A stretch of 48,962 bases of DNA, from positions 1-48,962 of the forward strand of contig JAEUKA010000047.1 in NCBI GenBank assembly GCA_016794465.1, given 5' to 3'. How positions within the stretch are numbered: the stretch's first letter is position 1; each line of letters starts with the position of its first letter. The notes under the pieces were generated by a model that was given only the letters and a program-made list of their open reading frames with translations, was not told where the DNA came from and made no database searches. The stretch comes from Myxococcales bacterium (GTDB lineage Bacteria; Myxococcota_A; Polyangia; Palsa-1104; JAEUJZ01). The translations under genes were made by a program, and so were the position numbers. Positions 1-8,820 of the stretch are shown here, in pieces.

Positions 1-132
1 GCGCGCGGCGTGAAGCTGAGCCCGAGCCTGCGCGACCAGATCCTGTCGTGCGATGACCCCGCCACGCTCGACCGCTGGTTCAGAAACGCCGTCTCTGCCG
101 CCACAGCCGCCGAAGTCTTCGCCAGCTCGTAG
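1..132 (+). CDS. C-terminal end of an unidentified protein (partial)
   Basis: The window opens inside a plus-strand reading frame that reads from base 1 to a TAG at 130-132. The visible 43 residues include LSCDDPATLDRWFRNAVSAA and end in EVFASS. This tail, a short helix with a D.ATLDRW pattern, resembles from memory the C-termini of Rpn/PD-(D/E)XK transposase-like proteins that are common in myxobacteria and cyanobacteria. Too little is visible to assign a function. The convergent PAS-STAS gene ends 50 bases downstream. Confidence 0.55.
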   Translation, partial: ARGVKLSPSLRDQILSCDDPATLDRWFRNAVSAATAAEVFASS

Positions 133-182
133 CCGGGCCGCTGACGCAAACCCAAGCCGCTCGTCCAACCATCAGCGGGGTC

Positions 183-1070
183 CTAACGCAGTGCTGTTCG
201 CGGCGTGATTCCCTGGGTGCTTGCATACGCGATACCGCTCTGCAAGTTGCTGCAGGTGACGACTCCGCTCAGATCGGTACCAAGCGCCACCAGCGTTTGC
301 GCGACCTCTGCACGGATGCCCGTGAGCACCACCTGCGCGCCCAGGAGCCGCACGGCTTTGGCGGCCTGCACCAGCGCATTGGCGACCTGCGTATCGACCA
401 CCGGCACTCCCGTAATATCCAGAATGGCGATCCGCGCGCGTCTCGTTGTGATGCCTTGCAGCAAGATCTCGGTCGCCTGTTGTGCGCGCTGGGAGTCGAT
501 TGCCCCGATGAGTGGCATGACCACCACATGCTCGCTCAGCGGGATGAGTGGAGTGGAGAGCTCGACCAGTGCCGCCGCCTGCGCCTGAATCGTCTCCATG
601 TTCTCGCGCAGCGCCGCTTCCGCATGACGGCGCTGGGTAACATTGTCGACGGTGATACACACACTATCGGGTGTGATCGCGAACGCTCGCACGGCAAAAA
701 GGGCTTTGGCTACCCGATCATCGCCGTACTCCACCTCGCCGAGATCTCGTTCCTCGCCAGTGCAAGCCACAGCGGCGTAGATCTGCGCCAGGCCGGACTC
801 GAGCGCATTTGGAAAGATGTCAGTGATCCGTCGCCCTGCTTCCTCTTCCAGCGCGAATCCGCTCACCGGTCGCATCGCCCGATTCGCCGCGATCAGCCGG
901 AGTGACCCGGGGTCTGCCCGGTCTTCCAGCTGGAACATCATGATTCCCAGGGGCAGACCCATCATCATTTGCTGGAAGATCCCCGCGCGCTGCTCCGCAA
1001 GGGTGGCGCGCAGCAGCAAGCCTGCCCTCTCGGCATCAGACGATTCATCGGTTTCTAGGGGTGCGGTCAT
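183..1070 (-). CDS. PAS-STAS protein, RsbR/stressosome-like
   Basis: The 295-residue protein has an N-terminal PAS-like sensor region (about 30-148, ending in the typical DNVTQRR junction), a short helical linker (about 148-172) and a C-terminal STAS domain (about 175-285). The STAS part has the pattern of RsbR-type co-antagonists: ILDITGVPVVDT, then RLLGAQVVLTGIRAEVAQT. Thr227 in VVDT sits where stressosome STAS proteins carry their phosphoacceptor (family knowledge). It is probably a cytoplasmic stress sensor or scaffold of partner-switching signalling. No RsbS, RsbT or anti-sigma partner lies nearby, so the signalling partner is unknown. The ATG at 1070 is used because it precedes the predicted sensor directly. 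The gene is transcribed away from the repeat array at 1192-1296. Confidence 0.85.
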   Translation of the reverse strand: MTAPLETDESSDAERAGLLLRATLAEQRAGIFQQMMMGLPLGIMMFQLEDRADPGSLRLIAANRAMRPVSGFALEEEAGRRITDIFPNALESGLAQIYAAVACTGEERDLGEVEYGDDRVAKALFAVRAFAITPDSVCITVDNVTQRRHAEAALRENMETIQAQAAALVELSTPLIPLSEHVVVMPLIGAIDSQRAQQATEILLQGITTRRARIAILDITGVPVVDTQVANALVQAAKAVRLLGAQVVLTGIRAEVAQTLVALGTDLSGVVTCSNLQSGIAYASTQGITPRTALR

Positions 1071-1191
1071 GGCCGTGTCCTTGCCTTGCGGGAGTATTCA
1101 GGGAGTCATGTTACACCCAAGGCCCCCGGCGCTGCGACGGTCGGTTCGCCAGCAGAGAGGAATTCGTGGTGACCTGTGCTCGGTCTCCCTA

Positions 1192-1296
1192 CCCAATCGA
1201 ATTCCCAACCAATTCCCAATCGAATTCCCAACCAATTCCCAACCAATTCCTAATCGAATTCCCAATCGAATTCCTAATCGAATTCCCAATCGAATG
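1192..1296. repeat. Tandem array of 11/12-bp units abutting a stop codon
   Basis: Nine units run head to tail, either CCCAATCGAATT (12 bp, two with CCT) or CCCAACCAATT (11 bp). Unit starts are 1192, 1204, 1215, 1227, 1238, 1249, 1261, 1273 and 1285. The last base, 1296, touches the TAA stop codon (1297-1299) of the minus-strand acyltransferase, so the array is the first thing transcribed after that gene. GAATTC recurs throughout. No spacers are present, so it is not CRISPR. Confidence 0.95.
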
Positions 1297-1827
1297 TTAA
1301 TGGCTGCGCAGCGGGCGGGCGGGGTTGCCGGCGACGATGGTTCGGGGGGGAACGGAGTGCGTGACCACTGCGCCGGCACCAACCTGCGCATACTGGCCGA
1401 TGGTGACGCCGGGCAAAAGGATCGCGCCGACGCCGATGTCGCAGCCGTCTTCCAGCGTCACTTTCGCAAGCTGGATCGGGCGATGCAGGATCGGTACTTC
1501 CGAGCCATCCGGCTGGGGTGGTAGCTCGTGGGCGCTGGTCAGGATCATCACGCGCGGGCCGATGCCGACCTCGCAGCCGATCTCGATGCCGCCGGCAGAG
1601 TGCAGAAACACATCCTGGCCCAGCCACGTCCCTGCGCCAATCCGCAGCTCGTTTTTGTAATAGCCCTTCAAGATCGCGCGGTGGCCGACGTAGACGCGCT
1701 CACCCAAGAAAACGCGGTCGGGATGAAAGATGAGCACGCCCGGCTCGATCACCACCGAGTCCGGACAGGCGCCCAGCTCGGTGCGAAGCCACTCGCCGCT
1801 GCCGTGGCTGCGGGGCGGACCGCGCAT
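1297..1827 (-). CDS. Hexapeptide-repeat (WbbJ/LpxA-type) acyltransferase
   Basis: The 176-residue protein consists almost entirely of left-handed beta-helix hexapeptide repeats, for example GERVYVGHRAILKG, GIEIGCEVGIGPRVMI and GVTIGQYAQVGAGAVVTHSV. It ends in the characteristic VVAGNPARPLR. His100 in the TSAHE segment matches the catalytic His region of O-acetyltransferases of the maltose/galactoside and WbbJ type. Acetylation of a sugar or small molecule is likely; the substrate cannot be told. The ATG at 1827 overlaps the TGA of the TonB receptor gene by one base (TGATG), so translation is probably coupled and this is the last gene of that operon. Longer upstream readings run through receptor coding sequence and are unlikely. 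The stop codon directly touches the 11/12-bp array. Confidence 0.88.
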   Translation of the reverse strand: MRGPPRSHGSGEWLRTELGACPDSVVIEPGVLIFHPDRVFLGERVYVGHRAILKGYYKNELRIGAGTWLGQDVFLHSAGGIEIGCEVGIGPRVMILTSAHELPPQPDGSEVPILHRPIQLAKVTLEDGCDIGVGAILLPGVTIGQYAQVGAGAVVTHSVPPRTIVAGNPARPLRSH

Positions 1828-4697
1828 CAGTACTGGTAGCGCACGCCAAACTGGGCGCGGAACGGCGTCTGCCGGCCAAGGACGGTGCCAAAGGTGGTGG
1901 CGATGTCGCGGCTCTCGAAGCCCGCCTGGTTGCTGCCGCCAATCGGAGTCGATAGATCGAGGATGTTGAACAGATCGACAATCACCGACAGGTGCTGGCG
2001 AATCAGCTCGTGCAGGTCGTACTGCAGCCGGACGTTGATCTCGACGAGGTCGGGGTTGCGCAGCTCGGTCCACTTGCGCAGGTCGTTCGGGTCCGCCGCC
2101 GGATCGAGCCCGCGCCAGCTATACCGACCCAGATACCCCGAGCTGTCCGGCTTGGCCTGGCGATAGATGCGCGTCGCCGGAGCGCCCGACAGATAGGTCA
2201 TGTTGATGCCGCCGACCAGCCCGTGAAACGTGTAGCTCGACTGAATCTTGACTTGGTGGCGATGATCGTCGGCCAGGTAGCCGTAAAAGCGCAGGTCGCG
2301 CGGGATGTCGTTGCGCAGCTGGATGATCTGATCGTCGGCAGTGCCATCCAAAAACGACAGCGTATACGCGACAAACACCGACCAGTTGGGATTCGGATTC
2401 CCCGACACCACGAAGTCGATGCCGTTGTAGCGGCGGAACGACTCGGCGGTCGGTCGATACGCAAAGACGTTGCCGTAGCGCGTGTCGCCAAACTGAACAA
2501 AGCGGCTGCCGTCGAGCGAGCTGAGCGCGTTCAGCTCGACGTTTTCCCACATGTACGACACCTTGCGGTACGAATAGGTCACGCCGCCGATGACGTTCGC
2601 AAACAGCTCGCGCTCGATCGACACCGTCACCGAGTCCGAGTGCGGCGGCGTCAGGCTCAGCTTGCCGTTGCCACACTCGATCGACAGGCTGCCATCACCA
2701 CAGCGCCCGCGCAGGTCGTAGCCGCCGCTGCCTCCCGACGAGGTCACGAACCGATCGAACCGCCCGGTGCTGCGGGTGTAGTTCCAGGTCCGCGTCTGAT
2801 AGGTCGCATCCGCCGAGAACGCCGGCAGCAGGCTCGTCACTTCGTTGGCGCGTCCATACGCCATCTTCAGCAGCGTCTTGCCGTCGCGGGTCAGGTCCAC
2901 GTTCACACCCAGGCGCGGCCCAAAGCCCAGCAGGTTCTGCACCGTCTCGCCTTGCGAGTTCTGCGCCCGCCCGTAGTCCACTCGCAGTCCCGGCACCACC
3001 GTCAGCCACGAGGTCGGCTTCCACGTGTCCTGCACAAACGCCCCGACGCCCAGGCCATAGCGAACCTGCGCCAGCGCCGGATCAAACGTGTTCAGCTGAT
3101 AACACGGGGTCGCGGTCGAGCCCGTCTTCGGATTCGGCTGCCCCTGCACACAGCCATACGGCCTCTCCGTCGAGGTCGGGTCCCGCGCCAGCACTGCGCC
3201 ATCCGCTGCGGTGTCATCCAGATACGTCGAGTTTCCCGGCGTCGCCGTATACAGATAGTGGCGAATGAACTGACCTTGCAGACCCGCTTTGAAGGTGTGC
3301 TGCCCGAGCCAGCCTTTCTTCACCCACGTCACGTTCGGATCGAACTGCACTCGGATTCGCTTGTCGTCGACGAAGCGAGCCTCTCCGGCGTTGTTCCAGA
3401 CGATGCCATTGGCGGCATCGGTGTGGCGCGGCGACACCCGATCTCCATTGATCGGATCGACCGAGATGTTGCTGTAGATGACCCCGGTCTGGAGGTTGAA
3501 GATGACGTTGTCGCTCGCAAACCAGTCGTAGTTCAGCGACGTAAACGCGCCGCCCTGCTTCTGGATCGTCTCGGCCTCGTTGGAGGTCGCGTTCGACTGA
3601 ACCGTGTTGTAGATCCAGGCCGGATCGGCGTTAAACGACAGCTCGAGGCGGTGCCGCGTCGCCGGTGCCCAGGTCAGCTTCAGGCGCGGATAGGCCCCGT
3701 AAAACTCGCGCGTCGCATGCTGGGTGTTGAGCGGCGCCCCCGGCACCACCGCCGCCGCCGTATAGCGCAGCTCTGCCGACAGATAGAACCACAGCTTCTG
3801 CTTCACCAGCGGACCGCTCAGGTTCAGGTTGTACTGATAGCCCGCGTTCGGTGCCCTCGGCTCGCTCTGGTCGATCAGCCGCCCTTCATACAGCTGCGTG
3901 CCCGCCCGCGCCCCCGACGACAGCGACTGGTGGTTTAGGTAAAAGCTGGTGTCGACGGCAAACTTGTCCGAGCCGCGCTTCGTCACCAGATTGATCACGC
4001 CGCCGAGCGAGTTGTACTGCGCGTCAATCGCCAGCAGGCTCGTGTCGACCTGGCCAATCGAGTCGAAGTTGAAGTTGGACGAAAACGTATTCGATACCGG
4101 GTCGGTGATGTCGAGTCCATCGACCAGATAGCGGTTGTGACGCAGCGAGCCGCCGGCCATTACCGGATTGGCACCCCCGACGACTCCTGGCAGCTGCTGG
4201 ACGATGTTTTGGTAGCTGCGGCCCGTCGCGATCTTCGCTTGCTGCTCGGCTGTCAGCACCCGACCGGTCGAGACTTTCTCGCTGTCGATGCGGGCGCGCT
4301 CCTCGAAGATCTTGGTGACCTCGCCTTGGGTCAGCTCCGCCGCAAAGTCGAGCTTCAGCGTCCGCGTCTCCCCGAGCGACAGCTTGAGCCGCCGCTTCAT
4401 CGGCTGCAGGCCCTCGTACTCGACCGTGACGACGTAGGTGCCGTGGGGCAGCGACAGAAAGTCAAACCGCCCTTCGTCATCAGTCAGGATCGACTTGCTG
4501 CCGCCGATCAGCGCATCGGACCGCACCGTGACCTTGGCGCCCGGCATCGGCACGCCTGTCCCCGCTTCGAGGATCGTGCCCTGCAAGCGCGCATTTTGTT
4601 CGCCGACGGCCTGCGCCGGCTCTTCCATCACCGTCGGAACGGCCAGGAGCGTGGTCAGGACCAGCAGTCGCTGTGCAAACAGACGCCGCGTCCGCAT
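1827..4697 (-). CDS. TonB-dependent receptor with N-terminal carboxypeptidase-regulatory domain (Oar-like)
   Basis: The 956-residue precursor has a signal peptide (about 1-30, cleavage after AQA). A carboxypeptidase-regulatory-like beta-sandwich follows (about 36-118, with the TDDEGRFDFLSLPHGTY pattern), then a plug domain (about 140-265, including YLVDGLDITDPV and GGVINLVTKRG), then a long beta-barrel ending in an aromatic residue (RYQY). This is the domain order of Oar-like outer-membrane receptors of myxobacteria and Bacteroidota. It probably imports or exports a substrate across the outer membrane with TonB/ExbBD energy; the ligand is unknown. The ATG at 4697 follows the TAA of the upstream lipoprotein gene with no intervening base (TAAATG). 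The downstream acyltransferase overlaps its stop by one base. These junctions indicate a tight operon. Confidence 0.93.
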   Translation of the reverse strand: MRTRRLFAQRLLVLTTLLAVPTVMEEPAQAVGEQNARLQGTILEAGTGVPMPGAKVTVRSDALIGGSKSILTDDEGRFDFLSLPHGTYVVTVEYEGLQPMKRRLKLSLGETRTLKLDFAAELTQGEVTKIFEERARIDSEKVSTGRVLTAEQQAKIATGRSYQNIVQQLPGVVGGANPVMAGGSLRHNRYLVDGLDITDPVSNTFSSNFNFDSIGQVDTSLLAIDAQYNSLGGVINLVTKRGSDKFAVDTSFYLNHQSLSSGARAGTQLYEGRLIDQSEPRAPNAGYQYNLNLSGPLVKQKLWFYLSAELRYTAAAVVPGAPLNTQHATREFYGAYPRLKLTWAPATRHRLELSFNADPAWIYNTVQSNATSNEAETIQKQGGAFTSLNYDWFASDNVIFNLQTGVIYSNISVDPINGDRVSPRHTDAANGIVWNNAGEARFVDDKRIRVQFDPNVTWVKKGWLGQHTFKAGLQGQFIRHYLYTATPGNSTYLDDTAADGAVLARDPTSTERPYGCVQGQPNPKTGSTATPCYQLNTFDPALAQVRYGLGVGAFVQDTWKPTSWLTVVPGLRVDYGRAQNSQGETVQNLLGFGPRLGVNVDLTRDGKTLLKMAYGRANEVTSLLPAFSADATYQTRTWNYTRSTGRFDRFVTSSGGSGGYDLRGRCGDGSLSIECGNGKLSLTPPHSDSVTVSIERELFANVIGGVTYSYRKVSYMWENVELNALSSLDGSRFVQFGDTRYGNVFAYRPTAESFRRYNGIDFVVSGNPNPNWSVFVAYTLSFLDGTADDQIIQLRNDIPRDLRFYGYLADDHRHQVKIQSSYTFHGLVGGINMTYLSGAPATRIYRQAKPDSSGYLGRYSWRGLDPAADPNDLRKWTELRNPDLVEINVRLQYDLHELIRQHLSVIVDLFNILDLSTPIGGSNQAGFESRDIATTFGTVLGRQTPFRAQFGVRYQY

Positions 4698-5798
4698 TTA
4701 GTTCCCCGTCACTTGGCTACTGGCAAACGGGCAGCTCAGCGAGGTCGGCACCCCGCTCGCATCGACCGTCACCGTCTGGCAGGGCAGACAGCTCGCCAGC
4801 GCGCCGGTCTTCTTCGCCGCGAGATACGCCGGACTGCTCGCATCCGGGGGCGGCGCCATCGCCTGACCGGTCAGCTGCGCCTCCTCACAGATTGGCGAGT
4901 AGGCACTGCCGCCCAGCTCGCCCGCCATTCCCGGCACGACGATCTGCAGGGGCGTGGTGGTTGCCGTCGGCGCTGCTTCCTTAAATACCTTATAGAGCGG
5001 CATCGTCAGGAAGGTCTTGCCGTCCGCCGACACCGGCACCGGGCCCATATCGATATACGGCACCACCAGCTGGTTGAAGAAGCCGAGCTGGACCGGCAGC
5101 GGCGCGGGCGGCGCGGAGTTCGGAGTCAGCGCCGGATCAACGATTTGGTAGAGCCGATATTCCCGCGACACCACCTTGAGATCGCGGTCGATGCGGCCCG
5201 TCACGGTGTCAAAGCGCTTCAGCGACTGACAGGGCAGCGTGCCCGGCCCGCTGACGTGAATCACTTCGACGACGGCGCTGTAGTTGGACTTGCGACCGGG
5301 CTTGCCGCCGCTGGTGGACAGCACCTCGGGGATGTCGGCGAACACCGGGTACTGCCGGTCCTTGCGGACAAGGTCGAGTCGCTCGTCGAAGGGCTCGCTG
5401 CTGGTCGGGGCGCAGCTGCCGTGAAAGAAGTAGACCTGGCCGGCGTTGACCACGTCCAGCGGACTGCGCTTGCCGGTGCTGTCGGTCCAAAACGGCGTGG
5501 TTGCGATGGCAGAGGCCGACACCTTGACCGCCGTATCCGCCGATCGAGTGGTGGCAATCACCGTGTACGGCACCTGCGGCCAGTCGCCCTTGCCTCGTCC
5601 GACCGCGCGCAGTCGATCGATGGTCTTTACGCCGCTGATGAAGTTCTGGGCGTAGACCACACCGGCCAGAAACTCTCCATCGTCGGGGTAAGGGCTGCAC
5701 GCGGCTGAAAAAGATACCAGCGCAGCGACGGAAAACAGCCGGGCACCGGCCAGAGAGCGGAACGGGTCAGTCGAGACGACGGCTCGTTTGGGTAGCAT
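4698..5798 (-). CDS. Lipoprotein encoded upstream of the TonB receptor
   Basis: The protein has about 366 residues and no recognised catalytic domain. A basic, hydrophobic leader ends in a lipobox-like SFSAAC, followed by SPYPDDGEF, which points to a lipidated envelope protein. Pairs of cysteines occur in the body and near the C-terminus (CLPC). The ATG at 5798 is chosen because it gives a normal-length lipoprotein signal. A TTG at 5837 with a GGGAAA stretch upstream is possible and would add 13 residues. The stop is directly joined to the receptor start, so the protein may be a surface partner of the receptor, by analogy with SusCD-type pairs. That is inference from context only. Confidence 0.75.
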   Translation of the reverse strand: MLPKRAVVSTDPFRSLAGARLFSVAALVSFSAACSPYPDDGEFLAGVVYAQNFISGVKTIDRLRAVGRGKGDWPQVPYTVIATTRSADTAVKVSASAIATTPFWTDSTGKRSPLDVVNAGQVYFFHGSCAPTSSEPFDERLDLVRKDRQYPVFADIPEVLSTSGGKPGRKSNYSAVVEVIHVSGPGTLPCQSLKRFDTVTGRIDRDLKVVSREYRLYQIVDPALTPNSAPPAPLPVQLGFFNQLVVPYIDMGPVPVSADGKTFLTMPLYKVFKEAAPTATTTPLQIVVPGMAGELGGSAYSPICEEAQLTGQAMAPPPDASSPAYLAAKKTGALASCLPCQTVTVDASGVPTSLSCPFASSQVTGN

Positions 5799-5856
5799 AG
5801 CGGCGCGAATATTCCTGCGCGGGCCGCTTGCTTTCAAGCTTTTCCCGCAGGCCAGG

Positions 5857-6351
5857 TCAGCGGGGCTCGAGCTTCACGGACACTGCGGACAGCTGCGCGA
5901 CGTAGATCCGGCCCTGACCGTAGCCGCCGGGCTCGCCGTGGTGTTGCTGGTGGGCGCAGCGTAGCTCGCGATCGGCGAACAGCATGCCGGTGATGCGGGC
6001 GCGGGTGCCGCTCGGCAGGGGCTTGCTGAGCCGTCGCCCGAGCAGCTCCAGGCTGCGATCGATCCACACCCGCCCGAGCGACAGAGGTCCAATCGGACCG
6101 CGCTGCCAGGTGATCGCGCCGATGGTGGTGATGAAGCGGCCGTGCCAGCGCTCCGGGTCCAGCTCCAAGTCGACCAGGCTGACCGTGATGGGGCCGCCGA
6201 TGGCACGACGCAGGTCGCGCTCTGGATCGGACAGGCAGGGCGCCGAGCCAGAAGCGCCCTCACCCCACCCCATCGTCACCAGTCGACTGCGTCCTTCGAG
6301 GGGAACTGCCGCAAGGACGCGCACTAGCTCTGGCCGCGCCGCCGTCAACAT
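5857..6351 (-). CDS. Conserved-looking hypothetical protein, possibly OB-fold
   Basis: The 164-residue protein is not recognised. The C-terminal half alternates beta-strand-like segments: RWHGRFITTIGAITWQRG, then GRVWIDRSLEL, then TRARITGMLFADREL, then GRIYVAQLSAVSV. This resembles small OB-fold proteins, but only by pattern. No signal peptide or membrane segment is evident. It lies upstream of, and on the same strand as, the lipoprotein and receptor genes (gap of about 20-58 bp depending on the lipoprotein start), so it may be the first gene of that operon. The ATG at 6351 has no clear Shine-Dalgarno sequence. Confidence 0.6.
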   Translation of the reverse strand: MLTAARPELVRVLAAVPLEGRSRLVTMGWGEGASGSAPCLSDPERDLRRAIGGPITVSLVDLELDPERWHGRFITTIGAITWQRGPIGPLSLGRVWIDRSLELLGRRLSKPLPSGTRARITGMLFADRELRCAHQQHHGEPGGYGQGRIYVAQLSAVSVKLEPR

Positions 6352-6448
6352 ACAGAAAAGAACTGGCTTACGATCTTAGAATGACTTTGCGGCTGTGGGC
6401 GACGACTTTCGGGCTTTTTTCTCAAGACCCGTGTACGTTCATTCCCCC

Positions 6449-7258
6449 ATGCAGACCCTTACCGTGATGATTACCGGCGCATCGAGTGGCATCGGTGCTG
6501 CCCTGGCCAGAGAGTTTGCCGAGCGTGGTGCCCGCCTGGTCCTGGTCGCGCGCCGCACCGAGCGCCTGGTCGCCCTGGCGAGCGAGCTGCGGGCAGGTGG
6601 CAGCGAGGTCCTGGTGTGTGCAGGGGACGTAACCCGGGACGGCGACCTCGAGCGCGCCACCGAGCAAGCCCAAAAGACCTTCGGCGTCCTCGATGTGGTG
6701 GTCGCCAACGCGGGCTTCGGGGTCCAGGGCCGCCTCACGCGACTTTCTCTCGACGATGTCCGCCGCCAGTTTGAAACCAACGTCTTCGGCGTCTTGCGCA
6801 CTTTCTACGCCACCCACGCCGCCCTTGCCGAGTCGCGAGGCCGCCTCGCTCTCATCGGCAGCGTCTCTGGCTTCTTCTGCTCCCCGGGGACCATTCCCTA
6901 CTCGATGAGCAAGTTCGCCGTCCGCGCGCTCGCCGAGGGACTGCAGTACGAGCTTGCCCGCGAGGGCATCTCGGTCACCCACATCGCCCCCGGCTTTGTC
7001 GAGTCCGAGATCTCGCTGGTCGACAACCAAGGCGTCCTTCACGACACGCCGCCCCGCCCCAAAGCGCCGCAGTTTTTGTTTATGAAGACCCCGCAGGCCG
7101 CCCGTCAGATCGTCGATGCCATCCTCGACCGCGAGCCGCTGCGCATCATCACCGGACACGGCAAAGTCCTGGTGGCCGCCAGTCGCTACACTCCCGACAT
7201 GCTGCGCACCACCCTCAAGCTGCTCGCCGGTCGAGTCGCCAAGCTCTCGATCGAATAG
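6449..7258 (+). CDS. Short-chain dehydrogenase/reductase (classical SDR)
   Basis: The 269-residue protein is a Rossmann-fold NAD(P)-dependent oxidoreductase. It has the TGASSGIG cofactor loop (9-16), NAG (87-89), catalytic Ser138 (GSVSG) and the YSMSK motif with Tyr151 and Lys155. The VARR segment after beta-2 (34-37) suits NADP(H) by family rule. The ATG at 6449 is chosen because it starts five residues before the first beta-strand; an in-frame GTG at 6395 would add an unlikely 18-residue leader. The GMC oxidoreductase gene follows after 15 bp, so the two probably act on the same alcohol or ketone substrate. The substrate is not deducible. Confidence 0.9.
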   Translation: MQTLTVMITGASSGIGAALAREFAERGARLVLVARRTERLVALASELRAGGSEVLVCAGDVTRDGDLERATEQAQKTFGVLDVVVANAGFGVQGRLTRLSLDDVRRQFETNVFGVLRTFYATHAALAESRGRLALIGSVSGFFCSPGTIPYSMSKFAVRALAEGLQYELAREGISVTHIAPGFVESEISLVDNQGVLHDTPPRPKAPQFLFMKTPQAARQIVDAILDREPLRIITGHGKVLVAASRYTPDMLRTTLKLLAGRVAKLSIE

Positions 7259-7273
7259 CCCCGGAGCCCGCCG

Positions 7274-8818
7274 ATGGCAAAGACCGTCCAGAGCGCTCGC
7301 GACGGCACCGCGCTTCGTACACTCTCCAGCCAGGTCTTCGATCTCATCGTCGTCGGCAGTGGCGCGGGCGGGGCCATGTGCGCCAAGGAAGCCGCTCGCC
7401 ACGGACTGTCGGTGCTGGTCTTGGAAGCCGGCAGCCACCACCTGCCCGGCTCCATGAACCAGCGCGAAGGCGACATGCTGCCCCGCTTGTTTTACGACGC
7501 CGGCGGGCGGGGCACTGCCGATGGCGCGGTCATGATCCTCCACGGTCGCGGCATCGGCGGCTCGACCGTTCACAACACCAACCTGTGCAAGCGCGCTCCC
7601 GACGAGGTGCTGCGCCACTGGGCGACCGACTTTGGCTGCGCCACCTGGGCCCCCGAGGCAATCGCCGCCGACTACGCCGCCGTGGAAGCCGAGCTGCACG
7701 TCAGCCCGCTGACTGAGGCCGACGTAAACCGCAACAACGCCATCATGCGGCGCGGCGTCGAGCGGCTCGGCTGGCGCGGCGGACTCTTGGCGCACAACCG
7801 CGTCGGCTGCCAGCGCTCTGGATTTTGCGAGCTGGGCTGTAGCTACAACGCCAAAGAGAACGCCGCCAAGATCCTCATCCCCGAGGCGCTGCGCCTAGGC
7901 GCCCAGATCTTCTGCGACGTGCGGGTCCAGCAGATCCGTCATGACGGCAAAAAAGTGAAGGGCGTGCGCGCGGTGGGGGTCCGGGAAGATGGTCGTGATG
8001 GCGACGAGCTGTTCGTAAATGCGCGTGCGGTCTGTGTCGCCGGCAGTGCGGTGCTGTCACCGGCGCTGCTGCTCCACAGTGACGTGCCCGATCCCTATCA
8101 GCTCGCCGGTCGGTCGCTGCGCCTGCATCCCGGGGTCGCGGTCGGGGGCTGCTTTGCCGATCCGGTCGAGGCTTGGAAGGGCATCCCGCAGAGCTACGAG
8201 TGTACCGAGAAGCTGTCCTTTGCCCCCGGAGCCGCCGATCGCTGCTGGCTGATCCCGGCCTTTGCGCACCCCGGTGGCTATGCCGGTCTACAGCCGGGGT
8301 TTGGTGCGGCGCATGCCCAGGCAATGCGCGACTATCCTCGGACGGCGGTGGTGGCGGCGATGCTGCACGACGACACGCGCGGGGTGGTGTCGGTGAGTCG
8401 GAAGGGTCAGCCGGTCGTCCACTACGCGCTCAGCGAGCCCGATGCGCGGTCGCTGCTGCGCGGCATTCACGCTGCCGCCGAGATCTTGCTTGCCGCCGGG
8501 GCGCAGGAAGTGATGGTGCCGCTCGCTCGGCCTCTGCTGGCGCGCACGGTCGCCGACTTGGCGCCGCTGCTCAGTCACCGCTATCGGCCGCTCGATCCGC
8601 TGCTGACCTCCGTCCATCCGATGGGCAGCCTGCCGATGGGCCCCGATGCGAGGCGCGCCGTGGTCGATGAGGGAGGCCGTCACCACCAGCTCCACGGACT
8701 GTATGTCGCTGATGGCAGCGTCTTTCCAACCTCGATCGGAGGTCCGCCGCAGCTGACCATCTACACCACCGGTCGCCGAGTCGCCCGCCGCATCGCCGCC
8801 GACCTGCGGGCGGGCTAG
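7274..8818 (+). CDS. GMC-family FAD-dependent oxidoreductase
   Basis: The 514-residue protein carries the dinucleotide-binding motif VVGSGAGGAMCAKEA (about 26-40), the GMC signature GRGIGGSTVHNTN, and the C-terminal block HPMGSLPMG (from about 448) followed by GLYVADGSVFPTSIGG. Members oxidise alcohols or sterols, for example choline, long-chain alcohols or cholesterol. The C-terminal GGPPQLTIY has Pro where many GMC enzymes have Asn in GxNP, so substrate class and mechanism should not be assumed. No signal peptide is seen. A GGAG lies 8 bp before the ATG. The gene sits between an SDR and a YdcF-like gene in one plus-strand operon. Confidence 0.9.
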   Translation: MAKTVQSARDGTALRTLSSQVFDLIVVGSGAGGAMCAKEAARHGLSVLVLEAGSHHLPGSMNQREGDMLPRLFYDAGGRGTADGAVMILHGRGIGGSTVHNTNLCKRAPDEVLRHWATDFGCATWAPEAIAADYAAVEAELHVSPLTEADVNRNNAIMRRGVERLGWRGGLLAHNRVGCQRSGFCELGCSYNAKENAAKILIPEALRLGAQIFCDVRVQQIRHDGKKVKGVRAVGVREDGRDGDELFVNARAVCVAGSAVLSPALLLHSDVPDPYQLAGRSLRLHPGVAVGGCFADPVEAWKGIPQSYECTEKLSFAPGAADRCWLIPAFAHPGGYAGLQPGFGAAHAQAMRDYPRTAVVAAMLHDDTRGVVSVSRKGQPVVHYALSEPDARSLLRGIHAAAEILLAAGAQEVMVPLARPLLARTVADLAPLLSHRYRPLDPLLTSVHPMGSLPMGPDARRAVVDEGGRHHQLHGLYVADGSVFPTSIGGPPQLTIYTTGRRVARRIAADLRAG

Positions 8819-8820
8819 GA

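Noticed and set aside
1992..3938. 648-codon plus-strand open frame opposite the TonB receptor
   Set aside because: It is very rich in Arg, has no domain pattern and lies antisense to a clear receptor gene; GC-rich antisense frames are often open.
4137..5708. 523-codon plus-strand open frame
   Set aside because: It crosses the receptor-lipoprotein junction on the opposite strand and has Arg/His-rich shadow composition.
6422..7795. 457-codon minus-strand open frame over the SDR and GMC genes
   Set aside because: It spans the ends of two well-supported genes on the other strand and shows no motif.
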